From contig CM033115.1 in NCBI GenBank assembly GCA_019321725.1, positions 10,798,673 through 10,862,672 of the forward strand: a stretch of DNA of 64,000 nt. The letters are read 5' to 3'. Position 1 is the stretch's first letter. Every line of letters begins with the position of its first letter. Source of the DNA: Paulownia fortunei (lineage: Eukaryota; Streptophyta; Magnoliopsida; Lamiales; Paulowniaceae). A model generated the notes under the pieces. That model saw only the letters and a list, made by a program, of their open reading frames with translations. It was not told the origin of the DNA and made no database searches. Both the position numbers and the translations under genes were made by a program. Positions 11,324-22,430 of this stretch are shown here, piece by piece.

Positions 11324-13269
11324 TGTAACCCCTCTTAACCTAACTGCAGGATCTAAACAAACTGATATAGTTAAGTCAAGAAATGTTAACTTTTCATCAA
11401 TACTAGAGTTATGATTTTAATAAAAGTTTCCCTTTTTGGCTATAAGAGAAAAAAATTGAATTCATTTGTTGATTCATTTCGTTTTAAACACATCATATAC
11501 ATAAACCATAATTGAGTACATCTGTTTACAAAACAATAATAGAACAACTTATTTAAAAACAAAACAGAGTTTTTAAAATAGGTTGCAAAACAACTTGAAG
11601 TATGGCATATGAACAAATTTCTATTTGGCCGCTCTGGAGACTCAGTCAACCTCTACACCTGTATATTTCCACCTGCATCGCAAAACCTAATGAGCTAAAG
11701 GTTCAGTAAGGTGAAACTGATGTAATAACAAATAGCATACATGCAAATCACATAAATGATTAAATGCATTATTCAATTTAATAACTTTCATTCATAAATC
11801 ATTCTTTAGGTCCCTTGAAGTGTGGTACCTAACTAATAGTGATAGACTGTAGTTTTTGAAACCTGTCCATAATGATTGGCCAATAAGAAAAATAATATGG
11901 GGTTTACATACTTGGTCTTTCAATCTCAGGTATTAGCCGTATTTTATCTTATTCATTGTGGTTTTTCTATACTGATTTTTCAACCTAAAGTATTTGCCTC
12001 CATTTGTTAGGTCTGTCGGTCCCTCCCGCGTCTCTTTCCTACTCGACCACTATTCAAATACTATACTTTCTTTTTAAAAACCTCATTATATTCTTATTAT
12101 AGTATCATGCCTCATGAACCATGTATGCATCAAACATTAAATCATTTGACAAATAATGACAATCACATTGAAACATAAACAACATTATATAATTCATGTC
12201 ATACAATCAATGAAAGTTCCAACTTACCTCAAGTCTGATTTGTTTTATGCAATAGAATGGTTTGGAAGATATGTTATGCTAAAAAGCTTCTAACTTTGTT
12301 TGTTGCCACTTTTCTTACTTCCTTTACTATGTTTCTTTTTTGGAATCACTCTAAAATACCTTAGAATGCTTAAGATGTGGTTTGATAAGTGAAATGGGAT
12401 ATATATATATATAGCTATAGGCGTGGCTAAGCTTAAGGATGAAGGAAATCTTGAGGTGGCAAGATCTAAGATAGCAAGAGCTTGAGGTGTCATCACTTGA
12501 GATGGCAACACTTGTGATTTCAAAGTATGGAAACACTTGTGATATCAAAGCATGAGGTGTTAAGTACGAGTTGTTCAACCATGAGGTGTCAAGCATGAGG
12601 TGTTAAGTAAGAGGTGTTCAACAATGAGGTGTCAAACAAGTTAAGTAAGAGGTGTTCAATAATGAGGTGTTAAGCATGAGGTGTTATCTTATAGTAAAAT
12701 CTAATTTTGCACTTACCTTGCCAACTTAAATCATATTCCATTCAATATTTATCACTTGATTGCATCCTATTTCAATGGCCATCTAATCTTATAAATAATT
12801 TCTTCGCTAATTTTCTAAATATTCATTCGATATCTAACCTAATTGTTACTTATGCACTTAGGGACCTTATAATGCCATACTTCAATCATAGCATGTCATG
12901 TCTAATTCTCTAGTATACACATTACAATTATGTACTTTTGATACTGTTTTGCAAACTATTAGTTCTTAATCAAATTTGATGCATGTAGTATTGAATAGTA
13001 CAACAATTCATTTCATAACAATTTGGCATATCAATTTTTTTTTAATCATGAATTGAGCTTTTCAATACAATAAGTACTTAAAGAACATGTAAAATCTTGG
13101 AATAAAGTTTCTTGCCATATTTCATGAAATGATGCATGTTAAACAATAACTATTCATGTTCATGCAATCATGTTATTTTCATGCCATAATTCGTTAATGC
13201 GTATTGATTATATGCATCTTCATGTAAAATACTTATTATTGACTATATAGGAGATAATTGGACATTACA
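11324..13269 (-). mobile_element. Solo LTR, family A, with 5-bp target duplication AACAT
   Basis: The element begins TGTAACCCCTCTTAACC and ends GGACATTACA, giving the TG...CA termini of an LTR. It is flanked by perfect 5-bp direct repeats AACAT at 11319-11323 and 13270-13274. No gag-pol lies inside, so two LTRs recombined and the internal region was lost. It carries the GAGGTGT repeat block and aligns with 55290-57563 end to end, though it is about 330 bp shorter. Orientation is inferred as antisense on plus. Confidence 0.9.
12551..12686. repeat. GAGGTGT tandem repeat block in LTR A
   Basis: The heptamer GAGGTGT recurs eight times in about 136 bases in units of roughly 15-30 bp such as CATGAGGTGTTAAG and AATGAGGTGTCAA. 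Its reverse complement (AACACCTCAT) recurs at 46566-46640 in the sense copy of the same LTR. Confidence 0.85.
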
Positions 13270-13274
13270 AACAT

Positions 13275-13432
13275 ACTCTTAACTGCTTCATTAATGATTA
13301 CATTATGCAAGTACTATAGTTTTGTCTTAGAATATTACACAAAAATGATAAAATATTTGAAAACTATTTTCACTCCGTAGTATGATGTTTTCTCCATTTC
13401 TCACATAAAGAGTTAAACTACACAAATATTAT
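13275..13432. other. Spacer between opposed family A LTR pieces
   Basis: A short AT-rich spacer with no gene or repeat recognised. Confidence 0.4.
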
Positions 13433-13945
13433 TGTAATGCCCAATTTTCACCTATTTAGCATATTACATCAAAATGTGTCTAGTTAGTATGCCTTATTGA
13501 ATATAGCATACAAATAGTATAACTGCACGAACATGAATAGTTATTGTTTAACATGCATCATTCCATGAAATATGATTTAAAATGTTCTTTAAGTACTTAT
13601 TGTATTGAAAAGCTCAATTCTTGATTAATGAAGATTGATATGCTAAATTGTTATGAAATTAATTATTATGTTATTTAATAATATATACATCCAATTTGAT
13701 TAAATAGGTCATATGTGATTAAGAACTAACAGTGTGCAAAACGGTATCAAAAATACATAATTGCAATGTGTATACTAGAGAATTAGACATGACATGCTAT
13801 GATTGAAGTATGACATTATAAGGTCCCTAAGTTCACAGGTAACAATCAGGTTAGAGATCGAATGAATATTTAGAAAATTAGCGTAGGAATTATTTATAAG
13901 ATTGGATGGCAATTGAAATAGGATGCAATCAAGTGATAAATATGA
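13433..13945 (+). mobile_element. Inverted 5' fragment of a family A LTR
   Basis: It starts at the family terminus TGTAATGCCCAATTTTC and is the reverse complement of about 12700-13250 of the neighbouring solo LTR (for example AGAATTAGACATGACATGC against GCATGTCATGTCTAATTCT). It stops near 13945, where a Copia LTR end begins. The two opposed copies form a large inverted repeat. Confidence 0.82.
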
Positions 13946-14039
13946 AGGGCATGATATTAATATGAATAAGAATGATTCACAAGAATATAAAGATGGTCAT
14001 ATGAATTGTCTTGCCGGACACTACTCTAATAATATCTCA

Positions 14040-16200
14040 CTTGCCCTATAGACAATTTTCCTCATGATAAGCCCATATTCCTCAAGATGTCCTTCAAATA
14101 CTTATCTCAGGGTTAAATTAGTAGGTCTACTATATTTTCTTCCAAGGCAAATCTTTAGCGATTTTCAGAATCATGGTATTACTAATCTATTTTTGCTTAG
14201 ATTTTTTATGACACATTAACTTATTTGCTTGTGTAATAGCCCCCATTGTTATCGTAGTAATCCAATACTCAATCAATAATGGTTGGAACTACATCCAACA
14301 CTTAGATTAAGTTTCCTATCTAAACAATCCCTTTTCGTAGCATTACATGCACTAATGTATTCAACCATAGTCGTGGAATCCATGGTTGTTACAAGTTTGG
14401 AACTCTTTCCAGCTAACCACCCCACCATTTCGAATGAACACAAATCTAGACATAAACTTCAAATCATCTGTATTGGAATAAAAACTAGATAAGGCATCTT
14501 AGTCTCAATTCTCCATAACCATACTCTAAGAAGCAATCCTCACTACTTTTCAAGTACTAATGATCATCTCTATGGCTTCCAATACTTTTCACATTGAATT
14601 GACTGATATCTGCTCGTGACACTTATAGCATTTCTGATATCAAATCTTGTACATAAAATTTGCATATTTTATACATTGTATCAAGGATGTATAAAGTATG
14701 TGAATCGTTATTTTTCTTTCTTTCAAAAGTCTTTAGAGATCCCATGACGTAAAAAATAAGAATCTCTCATAGGATTCTTCCATGCTAAACCCTTTTAGCA
14801 TCTAATCTATGTACTTGGATTTACGATAGTCCAAGCATCCTTTCAGATCTATCTCCATAAATCTCAGTCCTTAATCCTTAGGGTGCTTATCCCAAATCCC
14901 TCTTGGAAACCTTTGAAGATGACAAGTCTCAGTTGATTACAACATTCCTGCATCATCCTTATAAGTAGAATGTCATCAACGTAAAATACAATAATCATTA
15001 CCATGCTCCCACGAACCCTCTTATACACACTTGGTCATTATATTCCTAAGAAAATCAAATTGATTATTTGTCTTAGTGAATCAAATGTTCCATCTTCAAG
15101 AAATTTATTTTGAGTCCTTAACGGATCTCTAAAGCTCACAAACATTTTTCTTATTTCTATTTGATATAAAGACCTCAGGCTTTTTAACTTATATCCCATT
15201 CTTAATACCCCTTTTGAGAAAGCAGTCTTCACATCATTTTTCCATATCTAATAGTCACAATACATAAATATAGCCAACATGATCCAAATGGAATTTAACA
15301 TCACATTCGGTAAAAGATATCCTCAATAGTTAATACCTTGACTTTGAGCATAACACTTTGCTACCAGTCATTCCTTTCTAGGTCACCACCTCCTGTGTTC
15401 TCCAATTTTATTTTTTGTTGACCCAATTGCAGCCAATGGGAACCATTAAGGTCAAACCTTGGAGTACATGGAGTCCATTTCATATTACATGGCATTTTGC
15501 CATCTTCTTGAGTTGATGTCATATATTATTATTCCTTAGTTAGATCAATATAAAAAAAAATGCATCCTCCTTGCTGTTCTCTAGAAAATGGCTCTTATTG
15601 TATAAGTGGCCCCAAGATCCTTTTAGATCTCCTTGTAGGTTGTGTACTAAAAGTTTTAGTAATTTGTTCATTTACTATTGTCACTTGTGAGATAAACTAT
15701 AGTTCTTGAACTCCTTCAAACTCTATGATTTAGGAATTTTTATCTAATAGAAATTCATTCTTCTCAAGAAGGTGACATTCCTAGAAAATAAACTTATTTG
15801 TTTTTAGGGATCACAAAAATGGTTTCCATTAGATTCCTTTGGATAGCACACAAATTTACATAAGTTGGATTCATATCCAACTTATCTCCCACTAACTGCT
15901 TTAAAAAAACAGGCCCCTTCATACACTTAGTTATGTTTACAAAAGGTCTTTACCATATCATATCCCATACGATGTTTTTATTTTAGACACCGACTTAAAA
16001 TGACATTCTCACTTGATAAGAATATCTTTGATTCTAGGGTGAATCCCAGAATGAAGGAGAAAATAGGTGAAACTCGACATGGATTCACTTAAACAGAAAA
16101 TTCAATTATCCATTAGATAATCAAAGAACTTACTGCCTTCGTATTCTCATCCTTGATCACATCGTTGGATTTTATACTTTGGCCGGCTTAATTATCTACT
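14040..16200 (-). pseudogene. Copia pol remnant (integrase C-terminal part, reverse transcriptase, RNase H)
   Basis: Minus-strand translation in shifting frames gives Copia landmarks in the right order. The RT start around 15400-15500 keeps a PIGCNWV stretch. The RT active site reads FYVDDILLI at about 14970-14990 (YVDD codons 14972-14983). The RNase H segment near 14290-14430 reads GWLAGKSSKL, DSTTMVEYISA and NATKRD. A segment at 15038-15232 reads KTAFSKGVL and corresponds to the RT motif VKTAFLNG. Stops and frameshifts are spread over the whole length. The product would be the polymerase part of a Copia polyprotein. Upstream, 15500-16200 is only weakly integrase-like. Confidence 0.78.
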
Positions 16201-18860
16201 TCACGTATATTCTTTGAACCCTTCAAAGGATCTTAGAATAATAAAGTAAGAACAGTTGCCTGTGCACTAACACTTAATGGACTACTTATGTTCCTTTGGA
16301 TCAAATCCAAAGGAATGGCCTGCTCATTTTATCCCACAAATGGTTATTTGGTTATCTTTCCTTGATGAGATTTACAAGTCAGCACCTCATACAAGTCTAA
16401 GAGATCAAGTAAATGTGCCATCTTTTGAACTCTTTCTTTAGAGATATGACTTAATCTAGCTTACCACAAGTATACACTATTTTGATTATCTAATTTTAAT
16501 ATTACTTTGTTGATTACGTAGTATGGAATTTTGGGATTGTACAATTCATTTGTCAATGTAACAAATACAAATAACTAATACTATCTTAATTCCATCTAGA
16601 GTTAAGTGGGTCATTCCTAAGGGTAATAAAACAACTCTTACTTTAATCTCAGGCTTAAAGATCGTCATTTGTCTTAGTCTCTATTTTCTTGTCATCCTCT
16701 ACAACCCCTTACAAAGATGGCATCATATATGGTATCTAATACCCAAGAAAAATTTATCACAATGGTAACAAACATCTATCATTTTAGATAGATTAAGTCG
16801 GTAAGTTTATTTATTTATCTAGATTATCTTAAGAGCAATTACTAGTGATAACTATTATCCTATGCGAGGCAGAAAATTTAGCATTCATTCTATTAATATC
16901 TATTTCTGATTTGGTTATTAATCATAAATGTCTCTCACTATTTTATTCAAATCCCACAACCCTCGAGATAAAAATTTGATAAATCCAATTTTCTAGTGGG
17001 CTTGAGGTCTAATTAGTCTTGCCATATACCCCAATTTTATGAGCCTATACGACAAAACTAAAAGGTAGCTAACAACATTAGCCCATACAACCCTCAAGTT
17101 ATTTTACCTTACTTCTTCCCATACACCCCAAATTTATAAGCCCATATGGTATTAAGTGTCAAGCATTACCCATCAAACATCTATGTAGATGGAGCTCTAA
17201 ACGTCCTACGACTTGAGGTCAACAATAAAATTGAGTCCATCCTATGGGCATCTAAATGCTTTGTAGTGGTCATAGCTTGCCAACATTTAGCACATCCCAC
17301 GACTCGTGGCTAAGGACTAAATGTGGTAGCATGTCGGCATGTTACTACTTTTGATAGAAGGCATGGACGATTGGATCCCACGCAATATTGCCCATTTACT
17401 CTGGATATTGACTCAATTAAGGTTCTCAACTTGTAACATTTTCAAGTGAGGGTTGTACTGGATTTATTATGCAAGATCTTATCAATTTATTTTCTTTTTT
17501 ATTTAATGTTCACTATCCTAATGATGACGAGCATACATCATAAGGAAGCATTAAATAAACACAACATGAATCACATACATACTAAAATAAATGAAAGATA
17601 ATGTGCCTTTAATCCTATGCGATCCACTTGAGCCAAAATAGATTAAGGTCAATATAAGAATGATAATTAAAATGCAAATAGATCTATCTATGACTTAAAT
17701 GTATCACATATATTCATGGGCCTTGATTCCTCACTTTTTCTCCGTCTTCATTCCATCTTCTTGTAATGTCTGTCAAATTACAAAATGATTATGCTTATCG
17801 CCTAATTCTACTCTCATTATGTTTTCTAAAACTACAAGAAAGCTTGGAACAATTTAAAGAGGAGGTACATAGGAGGGAGATAGAAGTACATCACGAATAA
17901 AAAATAGAGAAAGGCGAGACTCATAGGCCTTATTTTAATCAAAACATAAAATAACCAATAAGTGCATAAAATTAAACCAATTACATTGGCCTAAGCTCCA
18001 TGATCATCTAATTAGCATGCTTAACATAAATCATCACATGATAATGAAAGCATATAAATTTGCCGATTACGTTGTGTACAATTTCTTTCAAATTTGGGAT
18101 CAAGATTCTTGATTTTTCAAGAAAAATAATTTTTCATAAAATTAACTATTAATTTTAATTGTGAAAAAACTAATTTATGTGCAACAATTGCTTGTCAAAA
18201 TGAAATAGGCATAAGTCTCAACTTTTGCCTCTTTCTTGATCACCATTAAGAAATCATGGAATAACTTAATCAAGAAACTAATTTTCTTGATCAAGAAATC
18301 AACTTCCATGATTTTATTATTACTATTATTTCATTATTTTTTAAGATTTCAAAAATCTTGATGTTCTTGAAGCAACAGTTTTAAAATTTCACAAATCTTG
18401 AAGTCTTGAATTAAAGAATCAAATTCTTGAATGCAAAAACTTGAAATCTGGAACTCAATAATTATATTCTTGAATCAAGAAATCAACTCTTGTGGTAATT
18501 TAGTTTGATTTCAACTTCTTTCATGTTTTAACAATTAAAACAAATAATTGCATAACAATTATGCAATTTAGACATAACAAAAGAGCTATTCGCATGCATT
18601 GGCACTCAAAAATCTGCGCACAACAATTTTGACTAGCGCCGTGGTGCCAGCTCCATGGCCTCAGCGGTGCTGTGGTGCTAGTACCTACTACACACGTGGA
18701 TTTTTGGATTTTTTTTTGTTTATTCAATTTAACAATTAAAAATAATAAACACAAGATCTTAATAAATAAATTTATTGATTCAAAATTCACACATATAAAT
18801 ATTTAATTTATCGCATTTATTAAATAAACATAATTGAAAAGTATTAAAAATGCATGAAGC
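16201..18860 (-). mobile_element. Family C internal region: gag remnant and leader
   Basis: This block is repeated in the same orientation at 39141-42060: CTTTGAACCCTTCAAAGG at 16213 and again near 39150, and TGGAAGGCATGGACGATTG-like text near 17362 and 40416. It contains internal imperfect repeats around CCCCAATTTTATGAGCC and CCCCAAATTTATAAGCCC (17030-17145). A short GC-richer island at 18620-18690 corresponds in place to the much larger one at 41255-41645. No open frame is kept. It lies between pol and the primer-binding site, where gag and leader belong. Confidence 0.65.
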
Positions 18861-18876
18861 TTGGCTTTGATACAAC
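18861..18876 (-). other. Primer-binding site, tRNA-Met type
   Basis: The minus strand reads GTTGTATCAAAGCCAA directly after the LTR end. This is a mutated form of the Copia primer-binding sequence TGGTATCAGAGC. It fixes the element's orientation and the LTR boundary. Confidence 0.8.
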
Positions 18877-20686
18877 TGTTGGGTTTGCGCGGTCCCAAAA
18901 AATGTATACATAATAGAATTTAATTTTTTTTAAAAGCATAAAACAATCATTACATTACATGTAATTAAAAATGATCCCAGAACCCTTTCGCTATTATTCA
19001 ATTATGCATTTTCTGATACTTATATTAAGAAGTTTTCAAAAATTCCTACCTTGATTTGCACTCCAACTGATGAATATAAAAGAAACGATTCAAATTATTT
19101 TCTTTCCATGAACTCCTTTCAAATATTAAATCAATCTACGAATTGCTTTTGCAAATCTTGATTCAAAACCTCTACTGTTGGAAACAGTTTGCGTAGAGTC
19201 CCAATTGTTACTCCTCTAAGTGTATTCCCACTTTAGAAATTTCTACACCAATCGAACATGCTAGAAGATTTAGAAGGCCTTATTCTACTCTAGAAATGTA
19301 GATTTCAATTATTAATTCAACTAGTGGATAGAAGAATTGAACCGTGATCAAAAGGTGAAACCTTTTGATAGAAGAAAAGAATCAAGAAGGAATGAAGAGG
19401 GAGGTTTCTTTTTTTAGCCAATTTTTAGCTTCCTTTAAGCTCTCAATTTTGGCCACAATTGGGAGTCCTCTTATAGGACTCCTCCAATCCTAGTTCCCTT
19501 AGGTTTCCACATGCTCATTTCTTCATTTGATTCCTTCTTTTTATCAAACTTGAAGATTTTTATCAAACTTTAAGACAAGTTTAATTATTATAATTAAACT
19601 TTGTAATGGGCTTCCTACAAGCCCATTAGCTTGGGCATGAACTTCAATTAATTTAATTAAGTCTATTTAGTTGATCCTCATCAATTAAATAAGCCCAATT
19701 AATTAATTGATCCAACCAATTAATTAATTGATTCCACTTGGGCCTTCCAATTATATTAGAACATATTAAATAATTTTACTATTTAATATGCCCAAACTTA
19801 ATTAATTGATCATATCAATTAATTAACTTGATCATACGTAGGGCTCCTAATCATACTAGGTCTAATAAAATAACTATATTATTTGATCGTATAAATTAAT
19901 TTAACTCCTTAAATTAATTTATACTCTACTTAATTATTTGATCATATCAATTAATTAATTAGCTCCACATGGGCTCCCTAATCTTATTAGGTCTAATTAA
20001 ATAATTTAATTGGATAAATTTATTTAACTCCTTAAATCAATTATGAGCCCCAAATTAATTAATCACCATTAGTTAATTTGATCCAACCCTTGGATATATT
20101 CTAGTTAGAAGTAAACTCTTTTCAACTTAGTGTGTGACCCCTTAGGTTCACACTAAGCTAGCCATGGGCTTACAATTTTTATGACTTAGTTGAATAATTT
20201 AATTGTCTTGATCTAGTTAATTAATCCTTTTGGAATTAACCCATGATTTTCAGGAACCTATAAGTCATAGGAAGCACCTAGTAGTGTATTATGACTCCTA
20301 GTCTTAGGTGAAGGTTCCAATTACAAATACCATGTAAGTACGACCCTTCCATCATCTAATCTCCCAATTAAACATAGGGCAATAATGATTAGTCAAAATC
20401 CAAGTAGCTCAATAACTATGTATCCATTTTTAGTAGGTTGACTCAATGATGAACAATTAAGAAAACCCTCGTCTAGTTTTCATCCAACCTTGGCTAATGA
20501 TTTTAGAGTCAAGTACAGTGGAACACATAGAAGATTTACCTATTCATCTAGATAGGTGATGGATCCTTTATTGGCCACTCATTAACCTTCATACATGAAG
20601 ATGTTACACCCGACATAAATCCCTTGTGATTATCATGTAATTAGAAAATACATCAAAGTGCAACAAATTATACACAAGGTTACCAT
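18877..20686 (-). mobile_element. 5' LTR of the family C Copia element (incomplete)
   Basis: On plus it begins TGTTGGGTTTGCGCGG, the inner LTR terminus, next to the primer-binding site. It shares landmarks with the C LTRs at 30310-32261 and 57763-60023: the TTAATTAA-rich stretch, GGTTCACACTAAG (20150), GGATCCTTTATTGGCC (20570) and ACACAAGGTTACCA (20673). At 20686 it stops about 500 bp before the expected outer terminus (CTACTCTAACA), exactly where an opposite LTR begins. Confidence 0.8.
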
Positions 20687-22260
20687 TGTTAGAGTAGGAT
20701 GCCCAACACCCTAATTAGATTGGGTGTATTGTACTCATTTTTTTTAAAGATAATCTTATTGGGAATTATATTAATAAAAAAATACGTTATTTATCTTATA
20801 TTTTGCATTTTTCTTTTTATGCATTAGATAAAGTCCTCAAACCAAATTTAGCTATGGGGTGCGGTCGCGCATATGATAACGATCATAGAACATACCTCTA
20901 AGGCTTTGTTCTTAAATAAGTTTCGAGTTAAGGGCTTTTTGAGATGATACATCTAATAGCTCAATAAGACTCATACATATGATGCATGCTCGTAAGATGA
21001 GGATATCGTATTCCATTGTTATTAGCGTAGAGATGCAAATACATGTATGTGGGTGCTTGTTAGAGAACAAGTACAACCAACATGGCCTACAAGAAATTTA
21101 ACTAGATGTTTTGCCTATCAAAATAAAAATTTGTGGTCTTACGATAGTACACGGCTAGTCCTTGGACTTGAGGTACGATGGTAGCGTTGTGTGCATCCTG
21201 CAACACTTTGATATATTTTTTGATTGCTTGACAATCACAAAGGGATATGTTGGGAGTTGCACTAATGTGCATAGAGGTTTGTTAGTAGCCAACATAGCAT
21301 TCGACAATTGTCTTTTATTTAATAAAAAAATCTCCTGTATTTTCATAGTTCATGATTCAAAGACCTTGACTAAGACAAGATGAGTTCTAATTCATCAAGA
21401 ATTATTGGAACTTAAAATGAAATCACAATTATTGAATCATTTAGGATTTCAACTTATAATCCATGCCATAGATTCAATTGGAAGATTAGTTGTCGAAAGG
21501 ACCGTACGTTTATGGTATTCAGAACTTAAATAGGTTTACTCACTATTTCATCTAAGACTAGTTTTTCATGATTACTTGCTATGTTTTCATTGATAATGAG
21601 GTTATTAGAATTAAAAAGTTAATCCCAAGTGGATTAATTAATTAGAATAATTATTATTCATAAATTGTAAATACTGTAAGCCGACTTCTAGTTTAGTAGT
21701 GAACCTAAAGGGTCACATATGTTTGTGGAAAACAACATTTCCATTTTGGGATTTTTCCATTGCTTGGAAATTAATTAGCTAATATTGAATAATTAATTAA
21801 TTAGGGATCCAAAAATTGAAGTGGATCACTTAAAAAGCTCACTAGAAGATGAAGAGGATAATTAAAATAAATATGATTTATTTAATTAATACATTTACAT
21901 AATTAAATATAATATGGCCGATTTTTATCTCATAAAAATCGGCCATTAGATGTTTATTTTATATAAATATATTTTTGATAAATATCTATCTTGATATTAT
22001 TTAAAGAGTTCAAATTAATATTAAGAATATATGTAGACTATTTTTTTTGACTGATGTAGTCTCAAATAAGTCCACATATATTAGAGAGAGAAAAAGAAGA
22101 ATTGTTGAAAGATTTAGAATCATACCAAAATTAAAATTTGAAAAGGTTCAAAATTAACAAACTCTCAAAGAGTTTGGAGAGGGATTCAGCCCCTATGTAC
22201 ATAGGGAGGGCTTAATATTATAGTGTTGTAACACCTATTATTCAACAACTATATATATAG
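20687..22260 (+). mobile_element. Family C LTR in plus orientation, right end uncertain
   Basis: It begins with the outer terminus TGTTAGAGTAGGATGCC and runs through the family landmarks in the reverse order of the neighbour: GGCTTTTTGAGATGATAC region, GTGGGTGCTTGTTAGAG, CGATAGTACACGGCTAG, GACCTTGACTAAGAC and GAACCTAAAGGGTCACA (21702). No inner terminus with CCCAACA or primer-binding site was found, so the right end near 22260 is approximate. With the LTR on its left it forms a head-to-head inverted repeat. Confidence 0.72.
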
Positions 22261-22430
22261 TATAATTTGATATGATAGAACTTATGTGTATGTGTGATAT
22301 TTTTTTTTGCATAACACTTTAAGAAAAAATAAATCACTTTTTACACACACAATCCTGTTTAAAATACTTTCTCACATATGTGCTATAAATAACATGATCA
22401 ATATTTATATAAAAGCACAACACCCACAAT
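22261..22430. other. AT-rich junction DNA
   Basis: Lies between the plus-strand C LTR and the family B LTR and contains TATATATATAG near 22250. Nothing else is recognised. Confidence 0.4.

Larger units (their letters stand above)
13950..20686 (-). mobile_element. Degenerate Ty1/Copia retrotransposon, family C, minus strand
   Basis: In minus-strand order it has a 5' LTR (20686 down to 18877), a tRNA-Met-type primer-binding site (18861-18876), a long leader and gag region, a pol remnant with RT and RNase H motifs, a purine tract just inside the 3' LTR, and a stub of the 3' LTR at 13950-14031 ending in GACACTACTCTAATA. All coding frames are broken. The 3' LTR is cut by the inverted A fragment and the 5' LTR end is abutted by another C LTR at 20687. 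The element is old and cannot move. Confidence 0.82.

Noticed and set aside
12551..12686. CRISPR-like or telomere-like array
   Set aside because: Units are uneven, short and lie inside a plant LTR. GAGGTGT is not the plant telomere repeat.
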